The notes: generated from the letters alone by a model not told the origin. A DNA stretch of 64,000 nt from an uncultured Candidatus Melainabacteria bacterium (GCA_947525005.1 CANNUY010000002.1:1-64000); one strand, 5' to 3'. Positions 45,206 through 54,098 are shown, counted from the first letter of the stretch. A program made the numbers and translations.

Positions 45206-45329
45206 GGATTTTTGGTAGGGTGCCGTGTCACGAAGTGACCCAACCCGTAAGAGCGTAAAACACGGAATGAACGGCTAAATTCGTTAGAATTTAAAAGTGA
45301 ATATAGTGTTTAGCACGCCCGAATAATCC
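45206..45329. repeat. 124-bp dispersed repeat family E, intergenic copy
   Basis: Inverted near-copy of 8673-8796. It includes gtgtcacgaagtgac and taaattcgttagaattta. Flanked by B-like arms (cgtcattacgagg at 45190; acggagtgacg to the right), so elements are nested. Confidence 0.85.
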
Positions 45330-45390
45330 AAGACAACGGAGTGACGTGGTAATCCAGAAAAAGTCTTTTTGTGTACGTAAAGCCGTTAGT

Positions 45391-45443
45391 TTATGGATTG
45401 CCACACTTAATATACTACAAACTGTTTAATCGTTCGCAATGAC
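45391..45443. repeat. Dispersed repeat family B, degenerate centre
   Basis: tttatggattgccaca ... cgcaatgacg arms are intact; the centre no longer folds as cleanly. The gene-free interval 45151-45559 holds only repeats (B arms, E, B, A). Confidence 0.6.
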
Positions 45444-45505
45444 GAATTAAAATAATCTGGACAGTAGTGGAATTCATTTCGGAATCCCTACGAACGCATG
45501 GCGAA

Positions 45506-45534
45506 GTAGGTTGGGGTTTCTACTCCAACAAAAT
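45506..45534 (+). repeat. Dispersed short palindrome family A
   Basis: gtaggttggggtttctactc plus caacaaaat. Confidence 0.7.
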
Positions 45535-45559
45535 GGGGTTTATCAAAAATTATTTACCC

Positions 45560-46801
45560 TTATTTATTATAATAGAAACCGTCTTCTTTCATTCTGTTGA
45601 TACATTCAACGATTTGTTCTTCTGAACATACGATGGAAACTCTGAAATATCCTTCACCGTGATTTCCGTAAGCGTGTCCTGGAACAGCTACGATACCTGA
45701 AGTTTTCAATAATTCGTCTGTGAATTCTTTTGAGCAAGAGTATCTAGGTGGGATAGGCATCCAAAGATAGAATGTTGCGCTAGGCACTAAAAATTCTGGC
45801 CAGCCTAGTTCTTTCATACCTTGAACAAAGATGTTTTGTTTACGTTTAAGTTCTTTGTTTGCTTCAAGGTAGTATTCTTCACCTTCTTTTGAGTTTAAGA
45901 TTTCTGCACAAGCGTATTGAAGCGCTTTATAGAAACCATTATCAATGGTTGATTTTAAGACTAAGAGTTGGCTAATTGCTTCTGCGTTACCACAAATCCA
46001 ACCCATTCTAGCACCTGTCATTGCATAAGGTTTTGAAAAACTAAAGAATTCTACTGCGATATCTTTAGCACCCTCAAATTCAAGGATACTGAACGGTTTT
46101 TCGTCTTCGTTGAAGTATAAATCTGAGTATGCTGCATCAGAGATAAGTAAGATTTTGTGTTCTTTACAGAAGTTAAGAACGTGTGAATAATATTCTCTTG
46201 TAGCAGTAACACCTAACGGATTGTTAGGGTAGTTTATTATTAAGGCTTTAACTTTTTCAGGTTTTCCACCTTGTTCTAGGTAATCTTTCCATACTTTGTT
46301 TAAGTCTGGCATGTAGTTGTTTTCTTCTGTAAGAGGGATAGGAAAACATTTACCACCAGATATTTGCACCATTTGATTGTAAGATGCGTATCCTGGATCT
46401 GGAACGAAGATTACTTCTTGTTCTTCTTCATCGTGAGTCGGTTCAAGAAGAATTCTTATGATGTGAGCAAGTCCTTCTTTAGAACCAAGTAGAGATGAGA
46501 TTTCTGTATTTGGGTCAAGGTCTACACCGAATCTAATTTTCATTCTTTTAGCGACAGCTTCAAGGAAGAATTTTTCACCACGAGGGGTAGAATATAGGTG
46601 CATACCTGGCATGTCAAGAGCTTCTTTAAGTTTGTCTAACATATATTTAGGAGGGTTTGCCGTTGGAGCACCCATAGATAAGAAGATAGGACTTCTGTTT
46701 TTTGCTTCAAGTTCAGGTCTAAGTTTGTTAGCCGCAGCCTTGATTTGAAACATAATATATGTTGTCATAGATTTCACATAATCATTAAATAACTCTTTCA
46801 T
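45560..46801 (-). CDS. Class I/II PLP aminotransferase (LL-diaminopimelate aminotransferase-like)
   Basis: 413 residues. SLLGSKEGLAHI, FVPDPGYASY, INYPNNPLGVTA, SDAAYSDLYF and the PLP lysine in FSFSKPYAMTGARMGW are fold-type I aspartate-aminotransferase motifs. The GSKEG motif and overall feel point to LL-DAP aminotransferase-like enzymes (lysine/peptidoglycan synthesis), but exact substrate cannot be fixed from sequence alone. Followed by a repeat cluster; nadE lies upstream with 154 bp between. Confidence 0.85.
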   Translation of the reverse strand: MKELFNDYVKSMTTYIMFQIKAAANKLRPELEAKNRSPIFLSMGAPTANPPKYMLDKLKEALDMPGMHLYSTPRGEKFFLEAVAKRMKIRFGVDLDPNTEISSLLGSKEGLAHIIRILLEPTHDEEEQEVIFVPDPGYASYNQMVQISGGKCFPIPLTEENNYMPDLNKVWKDYLEQGGKPEKVKALIINYPNNPLGVTATREYYSHVLNFCKEHKILLISDAAYSDLYFNEDEKPFSILEFEGAKDIAVEFFSFSKPYAMTGARMGWICGNAEAISQLLVLKSTIDNGFYKALQYACAEILNSKEGEEYYLEANKELKRKQNIFVQGMKELGWPEFLVPSATFYLWMPIPPRYSCSKEFTDELLKTSGIVAVPGHAYGNHGEGYFRVSIVCSEEQIVECINRMKEDGFYYNK

Positions 46802-46955
46802 AAATTCCTCATCTGTATAATTGTACTTATAGAATTATACAACTTAATAATATTTTGGCAATATTGGGGAAAATTCGCTAGGTGATTAGCTTGCTAAAAA
46901 ATTATAGGTAAAAGTTGAAAATAGAATGTTTAAAATGAATTTTCAGTTCTAATAT

Positions 46956-48974
46956 TTACACACTCTCTAGTACGGTTTTGATTTCTTCTTTTGTTTTGCC
47001 TTTGTAGTTTATGTGTGAAGATGTTATTGGTTGTTTGTAGTCTTGTTTCAATATAGAACGAGATTCTACAATCACTGATGGTGGCAAAATTGACCATTTA
47101 TACAATGACGTTGACATTCTTCTATAGAACTTATCAAGCCATTCTGTTTTTTGTTCTCGGCTAACCTCGTGGCTCTTTTCATACAAGAATTCAGAATCTA
47201 TCATATCGTTATAATGTTCGTGTTTGTTCTCAATTCTCCAAATAACCTCGTCTAAAAATTCATAAGGCATCAATGCATCTTCTGCAATCAATGGTTTTCC
47301 TGTACGTTCGTCAATCGCAAGTTCAGCTCCAGGACGTTTTAAAATAATAGCCTCTGGTATAGCATTTTTTTCTTCTCTATTCTTGTTCATCCATCTTGCA
47401 AACGCAAAAAGTTTTGTCTTAGGTACATCGGCAATCGGTGCAAATCCACCAGACATATCGCCATTAATAGTCGCATACCCCATATATAATTCTGATTTGT
47501 CAGAAGTCGCAATCGGAATACAACTAGCAAACTCGTTTGCTATCCCCCACAAATACATCGCTCTAGAACGTGCCTGTATATTATCTTGTGTGAAAGATTT
47601 TTTATACCTACAATCCCAGCCTTTTTCAACCTCTTCAAACAATGTTGAAAACATCTCGTTTGTTGTATCAACCATATTCTTAATTGATAGTTCTGTAAAA
47701 TGTATCCCCAAATTGTTTGCCAATTCTTTTGCGTCACTTTTACTTTCTTTACTTGTAATCTTTGATGGCATACTAACCCCAAAGACATTGTCTTTGCCAA
47801 TCGCATCAGCCAACAATACTGCACAAACTGTTGAATCTAGTCCACCTGATAATCCTAAAACTGCACGTTTTAAACCGTTTTTGTTAAAGTAATCTCGCAA
47901 TCCTTGAAGTATTGTTTTATAGGTTCTTTCAAGGTCGTTTTCATAATCTAGTGTGAAAACTTTTTCTTCTGATAATGATTGTTCTAAACCTTTTGTTAAT
48001 GGGTAAATTTTACCGATATTTTTAAGTGGGTTTACAATCAAGAACTGTTCTTCAAACGATTTTGCTCGTGCTATCAAGTTCCCGTTTTTGTCAAAAACTC
48101 TGCTTGAGCCGTCAAAAGAGCAGTTATCTATAGCACCAACTTGGTTTACATATACAATCGGTGTTTCATAATCTTTTGCCACAAAAGATAGCATATTGTG
48201 TTTAAGCTGTTCTTTCTTTGCTCTGCTTGGTGATGCTGAACAGTTGATGAAAACTTGTGGGTTTTCTTCTGCTAGTTCATCAATCGGGTCGATTTCATAC
48301 ATTATTGATGAGAAGAAGTTCTTGTTGTTCCAACAATCTTCGCAGATAGAAAGACCGTATTTGATACCGTTTATCTCGTTTGTTTTGTCGCAATCCTTGA
48401 TGTTATCCATATCAAAATGGCATAGTGTTTCAGCAGGCTGAACCCCAACAACTGGTGATGGTTCAATGTATCTATAATCATTGAATTCTGAATATGTTGG
48501 AAGAAGTGATTTTCTAACAATGCCTTGAATTTTGCCATCAGAAATTATTGCAAGTGAATTATAATAATTTTTACCCTTTGAAGTTGTGTTTTTTCGAGGT
48601 TCTACAAATCCTATAATAGCAGTTATATTTTGGGTAAGTTTAGCGATTTCTTTTAACCATTTGATGTTTTCTTCAACGATTACAGGGTGTCTGTCGATTG
48701 TGTCTTCAATAGGATACCCCATTAGTGCAAGCTCTGGGAATACGACTGCATCAAGTTCAACCTCTTGTGCGTAGTTGATGTATTTCATTATCTTTTTAGC
48801 GTTGTATTCTATGTCGCCTGCGATAGGGTTTATTTGTGCAAGTCCAAGACTGCCTTGTTTAAAGTCTTTTACAATGGTTTTTATTTCTTGTGTTAGTTCT
48901 TCATAGTTTTCTGTTGTTGATTTGTTTTGAAGAATTAAATCTATTTTTTCGCTTAAATCGTATAATCTGTTCAT
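46956..48974 (-). CDS. nadE: Glutamine-dependent NAD+ synthetase
   Basis: The N-terminal nitrilase-type glutaminase has the Glu in VFPELALMGYP, Lys in VRKSLLPTY and Cys in SICEDCWN. The C-terminal ammonia-dependent synthetase has the ATP pyrophosphatase loop LGLSGGLDSTVC. Ammonia is channelled between domains to amidate deamido-NAD. 672 residues; the first ~40 are an extra helical extension. A GAGG site precedes the ATG. Confidence 0.94.
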   Translation of the reverse strand: MNRLYDLSEKIDLILQNKSTTENYEELTQEIKTIVKDFKQGSLGLAQINPIAGDIEYNAKKIMKYINYAQEVELDAVVFPELALMGYPIEDTIDRHPVIVEENIKWLKEIAKLTQNITAIIGFVEPRKNTTSKGKNYYNSLAIISDGKIQGIVRKSLLPTYSEFNDYRYIEPSPVVGVQPAETLCHFDMDNIKDCDKTNEINGIKYGLSICEDCWNNKNFFSSIMYEIDPIDELAEENPQVFINCSASPSRAKKEQLKHNMLSFVAKDYETPIVYVNQVGAIDNCSFDGSSRVFDKNGNLIARAKSFEEQFLIVNPLKNIGKIYPLTKGLEQSLSEEKVFTLDYENDLERTYKTILQGLRDYFNKNGLKRAVLGLSGGLDSTVCAVLLADAIGKDNVFGVSMPSKITSKESKSDAKELANNLGIHFTELSIKNMVDTTNEMFSTLFEEVEKGWDCRYKKSFTQDNIQARSRAMYLWGIANEFASCIPIATSDKSELYMGYATINGDMSGGFAPIADVPKTKLFAFARWMNKNREEKNAIPEAIILKRPGAELAIDERTGKPLIAEDALMPYEFLDEVIWRIENKHEHYNDMIDSEFLYEKSHEVSREQKTEWLDKFYRRMSTSLYKWSILPPSVIVESRSILKQDYKQPITSSHINYKGKTKEEIKTVLESV

Positions 48975-49038
48975 ATCTTACCTCAAGTATTATGATATCA
49001 AAAAGAAAGTGGTTTGTGAATGAGATGTGGGAATTTTG

Positions 49039-49115
49039 TATGTACGCAGGGATTCTTAATTGAGTTCTACTACAGTTCGTGATGATTTTATATGATTTAA
49101 AACTGTCATTCAGAG
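49039..49115. repeat. Dispersed repeat family C, partial
   Basis: tatgtacgcagggattctt starts as in 56640, but the middle differs before ctgtcattcagag. The gene-free stretch 48975-49550 is a repeat mosaic plus the rpsL leader. Confidence 0.5.
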
Positions 49116-49135
49116 TCAAGGGAGCAGAGGGCGGA

Positions 49136-49174
49136 ATATTTTGAATTAAACAGAATTGATTTAATTCAAAATAT
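49136..49174. repeat. 15-bp perfect inverted repeat, 9-nt loop
   Basis: atattttgaattaaa (49136-49150) and tttaattcaaaatat (49160-49174). No T-run follows. Confidence 0.6.
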
Positions 49175-49245
49175 GCAGACCCGTTTAACGCGACCGCAGG
49201 AGTAGGCAAGTGTGGAATCCCTGTAAAGATGTTGTAGAGACCCTG

Positions 49246-49315
49246 AAACGAGTTCAGGGTGACTGGAACTAAATAATAACAGTCATTCCGAATTTATTTC
49301 GGAATTCCTGTTTGC
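49246..49315. repeat. Dispersed repeat family D, short form
   Basis: Opposite orientation to 1628-1810, lacking its 115-bp insert; the halves make one hairpin (ttccgaatttatttcggaa). Confidence 0.75.
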
Positions 49316-49551
49316 TTTATAAAAATTGAAAAATTTGGAAATTATTAATTCTTATTGAACGTCTTAAATCTTAACAATATGATTGACAATAGACCATGTG
49401 TGTTGTTGAATATAATTAAACTCTAGCCGAAATTTTCGTGCTGATTTGACGGCTTGGAGTAGAAAAGGAAAAAGGTAGTCGTTACCAGAATAAGTAAGGG
49501 TTCTTGGATTAATAACAGATTACCAAAGTAATAGAAAATAAAGGAGAAATT

Positions 49552-49929
49552 ATGCCTACAATTAACCAGTTAGTACGTCAAGAACGTAAAAAACTAACAG
49601 ACAAAACTAAATCTCCAGCTTTGATGAATTGTCCTCAAAGACGTGGAGTTTGTACAAGGGTTTACACAACAACCCCTAAAAAACCAAACTCAGCACTTAG
49701 AAAAGTTGCCAGAGTAAGATTAACAAACGGATTTGAAGTTACTTCTTATATCCCAGGTATCGGTCACAACCTACAAGAACACAGTGTTGTTCTTATCAGA
49801 GGTGGTCGTGTAAAAGATTTACCAGGGGTTAGATATCACATCGTTCGTGGTACACTTGATACAGCAGGTGTTGCGAATAGAGCACAAAGCCGTTCTAAAT
49901 ACGGTGCTAAAAAGGGAGGTAAGAAATAA
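49552..49929 (+). CDS. rpsL: 30S ribosomal protein S12 (uS12)
   Basis: Decoding-centre protein. 125 residues with TPKKPNSALRKVARVRLTNG, cited in full within the limit, and GGRVKDLPGVRYHIVRG. The lysines whose changes give streptomycin resistance are wild type here. AAAGGAG precedes the ATG. Its ~130-nt leader starts after a -10-like TATAAT at 49411. Overlaps rpsG by one base (TAATG). Confidence 0.97.
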   Translation: MPTINQLVRQERKKLTDKTKSPALMNCPQRRGVCTRVYTTTPKKPNSALRKVARVRLTNGFEVTSYIPGIGHNLQEHSVVLIRGGRVKDLPGVRYHIVRGTLDTAGVANRAQSRSKYGAKKGGKK

Positions 49930-50396
49930 TGTCAAGACGTTCTAAACCTGAAAGAAGAATACCTGCTCCAGATCCTATTTATAACAATGTTGATATTTCT
50001 AAGTTTATAAATAGAATTATGCGTAGAGGTAAAAAATCTTTAGCAGAAAAAATATTCTACGGAACAATGGAAAAAATTAAAGAAAGAGTTAATGATAATC
50101 CAATCGAAGTGTTCCAAAAAGCTTTGCAAAACGCAACTCCATTATTGGAAGTTAAAGCTAGACGTATCGGTGGTTCAACTTACCAAGTACCTTTGGAAGT
50201 TAAAGCTGATAGAGGTTTCGCATTAGCTTCTTCTTGGTTGATTGCTGCTGCTAAAAACAGAGGCGGAAAATCATTCATCGAAAAATTAACAAATGAATTG
50301 ATGGACGCTTCAAATGGCGTTGGTGCAGCTTGCAAAAAACGTGAAGACACTCACAAAATGGCTGAAGCTAACAAAGCTTTCGCTCATTATAGATAA
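49929..50396 (+). CDS. rpsG: 30S ribosomal protein S7 (uS7)
   Basis: Primary binder of the 16S 3' domain. 155 residues with RRIPAPDPIYNNVDISKFIN, KALQNATPLLEVKARRIGGS and KREDTHKMAEANKAFAHYR. A terminator follows at once, so fusA and tuf, which complete the str operon in most bacteria, are not attached. Confidence 0.97.
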   Translation: MSRRSKPERRIPAPDPIYNNVDISKFINRIMRRGKKSLAEKIFYGTMEKIKERVNDNPIEVFQKALQNATPLLEVKARRIGGSTYQVPLEVKADRGFALASSWLIAAAKNRGGKSFIEKLTNELMDASNGVGAACKKREDTHKMAEANKAFAHYR

Positions 50397-50406
50397 ACTT
50401 AATTTT

Positions 50407-50445
50407 GAGAGGGCGACATTTATAAAATGTCGCCCTCTCATTTTA
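50407..50445 (+). terminator. Rho-independent terminator after rpsG
   Basis: gagagggcgacatt / aatgtcgccctctc is a 14-bp perfect stem followed by attttat. Confidence 0.88.
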
Positions 50446-50484
50446 TATAATCCACACTATCCGAATTTGAGAGATTTTTATTTA

Positions 50485-50655
50485 ATGTTTACAGTTGATT
50501 TAGGGAAATCAAGACTTGGTTTTAGATTGAGGTTTAATAGTCATAAAAAGTCGTCTAACGACTCTGTTGTTGATTTTTTAGAAGAGTCAAGAATGATGTC
50601 TAATATGGAAACACGTTTGATTAAACGCATTGAGAACAAATCACGTGAGATGTAA
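50485..50655 (+). CDS. Small hypothetical protein (56 aa)
   Basis: ATG 50485 opens MFTVDLGKSRLGFRLRFNSH and ends RIENKSREM. Basic and helical. A TATAAT at 50446 directly after the rpsG terminator could be its promoter. The ribosome site (gagag) is weak. Real but uncertain. Confidence 0.4.
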   Translation: MFTVDLGKSRLGFRLRFNSHKKSSNDSVVDFLEESRMMSNMETRLIKRIENKSREM

Positions 50656-50699
50656 TTTTAAAGTGACTTTAAAACGTTATTTGTAATGAAAATATTTAA

Positions 50700-50969
50700 T
50701 TAAACCCAAATGCCACCAGGGTTACCAGGGTCTACCATCGGTGGTACAATCATCTGTGGCATATAACAATCTGTTGCAGGATTAATAGGTGGGTTTAAAT
50801 TTTGTATCATCATAGCAGCGAGTGCTAATCTTTCAGCTAATGATAATTTTTTATCTTGTTTTTCAGCTTTTTCAGGAGTTTTGCAATCTGCATTTTGATT
50901 ACAAGGTTTGTCACATTTTTTAGTTGCACTAAAACGAATTGTGGACACTGGATTAAAATTTATTGACAC
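50700..50969 (-). CDS. Small hypothetical protein with RFS leader motif and Pro/Met-rich tail
   Basis: 89 residues. MSINFNPVSTIRFSATKKC is a leader similar to those at 23273 and 62683. Then a four-Cys patch (CDKPCNQNADC), a short hydrophobic helix (LAERLALAAMM) and a Pro/Met-rich end. AAAGCAGG lies upstream. Family not recognised. Confidence 0.55.
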   Translation of the reverse strand: MSINFNPVSTIRFSATKKCDKPCNQNADCKTPEKAEKQDKKLSLAERLALAAMMIQNLNPPINPATDCYMPQMIVPPMVDPGNPGGIWV

Positions 50970-51061
50970 ATTTAACCTGCTTTCTATTAAAAACTACCTT
51001 CACACTTAATATAAGGGGTCTTTTTTGAAAAATTTGCCGATGTTGATAACTATTTGTAACA

Positions 51062-51090
51062 TTGATTTACAAATATATGTGACATATAAT
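51062..51090 (+). promoter_or_regulatory. Promoter with leaderless geometry for uvrB
   Basis: TTGATT (51062-51067), 17 nt, TATAAT (51085-51090). The ATG follows after 6 nt (tttgtt); no Shine-Dalgarno. Confidence 0.55.
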
Positions 51091-51096
51091 TTTGTT

Positions 51097-53088
51097 ATGG
51101 AAAAAAAGTTTAAGATAAACTCCAAATATTCACCAGCTGGTGATCAGCCTAAAGCAATAAAACAGCTTGTTGAGGGTGTAAAAAATGGTTATGATACCCA
51201 AACCTTACTTGGTATAACAGGTTCGGGTAAAACTTTTACTATTGCTAATGTTATAGAACAAATCCAAAAACCAACGCTTATTATTGCTCATAACAAAACC
51301 CTTGCGGCACAGTTATATAACGAGTTTAAAGAACTTTTTCCTGAAAATGCAGTTGAGTATTTTATAAGTTATTATGATTATTATCAGCCTGAAGCATATA
51401 TACCAAGAACAGACACCTATATTGAAAAATCTGCAAGCATAAATGAAGAAATTGATAGGCTTAGACACAATACAACAAGAAGTCTATATGAAAGAAATGA
51501 CGTCATAATTATTGCATCTGTTAGCTGTATCTATGGTTTAGGGTTACCTGAAAACTATTTTAAGGGTTCACTTGAACTTAAATTAGGTGATGAAATAGAC
51601 AGAGATGCACTTTTAAAACATCTTGTATCAGTTCAATATAAACGTAATGATGTTGCACTTGAGCATTCGACTTTTAGAGTTCGTGGTGATGTTATTGAGA
51701 TTATGCCTGCTTATGAAAAAATCATTACCCGTATTTGTATGTTTGGTGATGAGATAGAGAAGTTTGTAAAAATCAATCCTGTAAGTGGCGAAATCGTTGA
51801 AATTCCTGAAAAGGTAGTTATTTATCCTGCTGTTCATTATTTATCTTATGATGAAAACGAAGAAGAAACTTTGACTATGATTAGAATGGAGCTTCAAAAT
51901 AGGTTGGCTGAATTGTATGATGAAAACAAAATTCTTGAGGCTCAAAGGTTAGAGCAACGGGTTAAATATGATATTGAGATGATTAAGGAAATGGGATATT
52001 GTTCAGGGATAGAAAACTATTCAAGGATAATTGAACGCAGACCAGCAGGTTCTGCTCCTGCGACTTTGTTGGATTATTTTCGTGGTGATTTTTTAACTGT
52101 TGTTGATGAATCTCACGTAACACTTCCACAGTTAAAAGGCATGTATCATGGTGATCAGGCTAGGAAAAAGGTACTTGTAGATTATGGGTTCAGATTGCCT
52201 TGTGCAAAGGATAATAGACCGTTGAAAGAAGAAGAATTTTTCTCAAAAGTTGGACAAAAAATATATATTTCAGCTACTCCATCAGAGTTTGAAACCTCAC
52301 ATTCTTCGCAGATGGTTGAACAAATTATTAGACCAACAGGTCTTGTTGATCCTAAGATTAGTATAAGACCGATTGATACACAGATACCTGATCTTGAAAA
52401 AGAGATTGCAAAACGTGTGGAAAAAAACGAACGTGTGTTAATAACGACTCTTACGAAACGTATGGCAGAGGATTTGTGCGATTACTTCTTACAAGAAGGT
52501 ATAAAGGTAAGGTATTTGCATAGTGAGATTAAATCTATTGAACGTGTAGAAATCTTGCGTGACTTGAGGTTGGGAGAGTTTGATGTGTTGATTGGTGTAA
52601 ACCTTTTGAGAGAGGGGTTGGATATTCCAGAAGTTTCGCTTGTTGCGATTATGGACGCTGATAAGGAAGGGTTCTTGCGTTCAGAAACAAGTTTAATTCA
52701 AACGATAGGTCGTGCAGCAAGAAACGCTTGTGGTGAAGTTATTATGTACGCAGACAAGATGACGGATTCTATGAAGAATGCAATAGATGAAACAAATCGA
52801 CGTCGTGAAATTCAGATGGCACATAATAAGAAATATGGTATTGTACCTAAAACGATTAAGAAACCTATTGAAAACAATCTTCTTTCTTTGGTTGAAAGTT
52901 ATAGAAATCTTGAAGATATTGTTGCTGAAGAAATGGTTGATATGGGTATCGATAAGAAAAGTTTGCCTAAGCTTATTGATAAACTTGAAAAAGATATGCA
53001 CAAGTCTGCGAAGTTGCTTGATTTTGAACGTGCCGCAGAAATACGTGACCAATTAAAGAAACTTCGTGAGATGGCTAAAGAAAAGTAA
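51097..53088 (+). CDS. uvrB: Excinuclease ABC subunit B
   Basis: Damage-verifying helicase of nucleotide excision repair. It has YSPAGDQPKAIKQL, Walker A GITGSGKT, the beta-hairpin region YYDYYQPEAYIP, the DEAD-like VVDESHVTLPQ, RPTGLVDP, and the C-terminal UVR motif (LLDFERAAEIRDQLKKL) that binds UvrC. 663 residues from ATG 51097; the upstream in-frame extension lies over the promoter and is not family-like. Confidence 0.96.
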   Translation: MEKKFKINSKYSPAGDQPKAIKQLVEGVKNGYDTQTLLGITGSGKTFTIANVIEQIQKPTLIIAHNKTLAAQLYNEFKELFPENAVEYFISYYDYYQPEAYIPRTDTYIEKSASINEEIDRLRHNTTRSLYERNDVIIIASVSCIYGLGLPENYFKGSLELKLGDEIDRDALLKHLVSVQYKRNDVALEHSTFRVRGDVIEIMPAYEKIITRICMFGDEIEKFVKINPVSGEIVEIPEKVVIYPAVHYLSYDENEEETLTMIRMELQNRLAELYDENKILEAQRLEQRVKYDIEMIKEMGYCSGIENYSRIIERRPAGSAPATLLDYFRGDFLTVVDESHVTLPQLKGMYHGDQARKKVLVDYGFRLPCAKDNRPLKEEEFFSKVGQKIYISATPSEFETSHSSQMVEQIIRPTGLVDPKISIRPIDTQIPDLEKEIAKRVEKNERVLITTLTKRMAEDLCDYFLQEGIKVRYLHSEIKSIERVEILRDLRLGEFDVLIGVNLLREGLDIPEVSLVAIMDADKEGFLRSETSLIQTIGRAARNACGEVIMYADKMTDSMKNAIDETNRRREIQMAHNKKYGIVPKTIKKPIENNLLSLVESYRNLEDIVAEEMVDMGIDKKSLPKLIDKLEKDMHKSAKLLDFERAAEIRDQLKKLREMAKEK

Positions 53089-53113
53089 TTTAGGATGTTA
53101 CTAGGTAACGACT

Positions 53114-53142
53114 ACTAGGTTGGTGTTTCTACTCTAATAAAG
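53114..53142 (+). repeat. Dispersed short palindrome family A, degenerate
   Basis: ctaggttggtgtttctactc and taataaagt: several mismatches to the family. Confidence 0.5.
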
Positions 53143-53148
53143 TGTCTA

Positions 53149-53655
53149 TTAAGAAGATGTCATTTTCTTTTTTAATTTGTTATATGTATCAATATCTCTA
53201 TATTTAAGTACTTTTGCTGGATTACCACCTACAACTGCACAAGATGGAACATCTTTGGTTACAACTGCACACATTCCAATAACGGCTCCTTCTCCGATTG
53301 TCACTCCTGGTATAATACTAGCTTTTGCTCCAATCCAAACATTGTCTTCAATCGTTACTAATTTGTCGATTTGTTTGTTGTCATAAGGTAGTTTTTTAGG
53401 TGAATAATAATTGTGATTAGATGACCAAATGAAAACTTGTGGACCAAATTGAACATTGTTCCCTATCTTAATTCCACCTCTTGCGTTTAAATATGACCTT
53501 TCACCTATTCTTACAGAGTTTCCGACAGAAATTTTTCTAGCAGAATGAATTGTAACACCTGAACAGCAACAAAAGTTTTCTCCACATTTTCCTAATCGAT
53601 ATTTCCAGTATATTTGTCTGATTTTTCTTATCAGTTTAATTATATTTGCAATCAT
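53149..53655 (-). CDS. Left-handed beta-helix acyltransferase (hexapeptide repeat)
   Basis: 168 residues of hexapeptide repeats (IGNNVQFGPQVFIWSSNHNY, VWIGAKASIIPGVTIGEGAV, ending VVGGNPAKVLKYRD). This is the LacA/NodL/WcaF-type O-acetyltransferase plan, with the catalytic His likely in SSNHNYY. Usual targets are sugars of surface glycans or antibiotics. It has a Cys-rich N-terminal stretch (ENFCCCSG). Divergent from the HTH gene, sharing its operator region; extended -10 TGTTATAAT on the minus strand at 53696-53688. Confidence 0.88.
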   Translation of the reverse strand: MIANIIKLIRKIRQIYWKYRLGKCGENFCCCSGVTIHSARKISVGNSVRIGERSYLNARGGIKIGNNVQFGPQVFIWSSNHNYYSPKKLPYDNKQIDKLVTIEDNVWIGAKASIIPGVTIGEGAVIGMCAVVTKDVPSCAVVGGNPAKVLKYRDIDTYNKLKKKMTSS

Positions 53656-53701
53656 AAAACAAAAGTGTATAATTCTTGTACAAGATAATTATAACACAAT
53701 T

Positions 53702-53754
53702 ACGTACTATCAGTACGTATAATTTAATATAAATTTACGTTTCAATAGTACGTA
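53702..53754. promoter_or_regulatory. Palindromic operator region between acyltransferase and HTH regulator
   Basis: acgtact-atc-agtacgt (53702-53718) is a perfect 7-bp inverted repeat abutting TATAAT (53718-53723). A second cluster, tttacgtttcaatagtacgtat (in part acgt...agtacgt), lies just before the HTH ATG. Likely binding sites of that regulator. Confidence 0.6.
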
Positions 53755-53755
53755 T

Positions 53756-53971
53756 ATGGATAAAGAGTTTTACATAAATCTTGGTAAAAATATAAAGAAA
53801 CGTAGAAAAGAACTTGGATTATCACAACAAGGATTGGCAGATAAATTAGAGTTATCGCTTAATTTTGTGGGCAAAATTGAGGTTGCTTTTTCAAAACCAT
53901 CACTTGATACGGTGATTAAAATAGCAGATGTTTTGGAAACTTCTGTTTCTGATTTGTGTAAATTTGAGTGA
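53756..53971 (+). CDS. Cro/C1-type (XRE family) HTH transcriptional regulator
   Basis: 71 residues, essentially one HTH_3 domain. NLGKNIKKRRKELGLSQQGL contains helix 1-2 and DKLELSLNFVGKIE the recognition helix. No sensor domain. The two palindromic acgtact/agtacgt sites over its promoter suggest autorepression and control of the divergent acyltransferase. No Shine-Dalgarno is evident. Confidence 0.85.
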   Translation: MDKEFYINLGKNIKKRRKELGLSQQGLADKLELSLNFVGKIEVAFSKPSLDTVIKIADVLETSVSDLCKFE

Positions 53972-54006
53972 TGAGATTAAGGTATAATGCCGTAATCAAA
54001 AAAGTC

Positions 54007-54035
54007 GTAGGTTGGGGTTTCCACCCCAACAAAAT
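54007..54035 (+). repeat. Dispersed short palindrome family A
   Basis: gtaggttggggtttccaccc plus caacaaaat, same core as 44497. Confidence 0.75.
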
Positions 54036-54040
54036 GTTTA

Positions 54041-54076
54041 AAAAAAAAGATAGAACTTCAGTTCTATCTTTTTTTT
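54041..54076. terminator. Bidirectional terminator between HTH gene and gyrB
   Basis: aaaaaaaagatagaac / gttctatctttttttt is a 16-bp stem with a TTCA loop and U-tracts for both strands. Confidence 0.85.
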
Positions 54077-54098
54077 ATCTATAAAAGGTTTGCCCTTA

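Noticed and set aside
49383..49416. TTGACA/TATAAT promoter for rpsL
   Set aside because: Both hexamers are perfect but 22 nt apart, beyond normal spacing. Only the TATAAT is kept, as a possible -10 in the rpsL entry.
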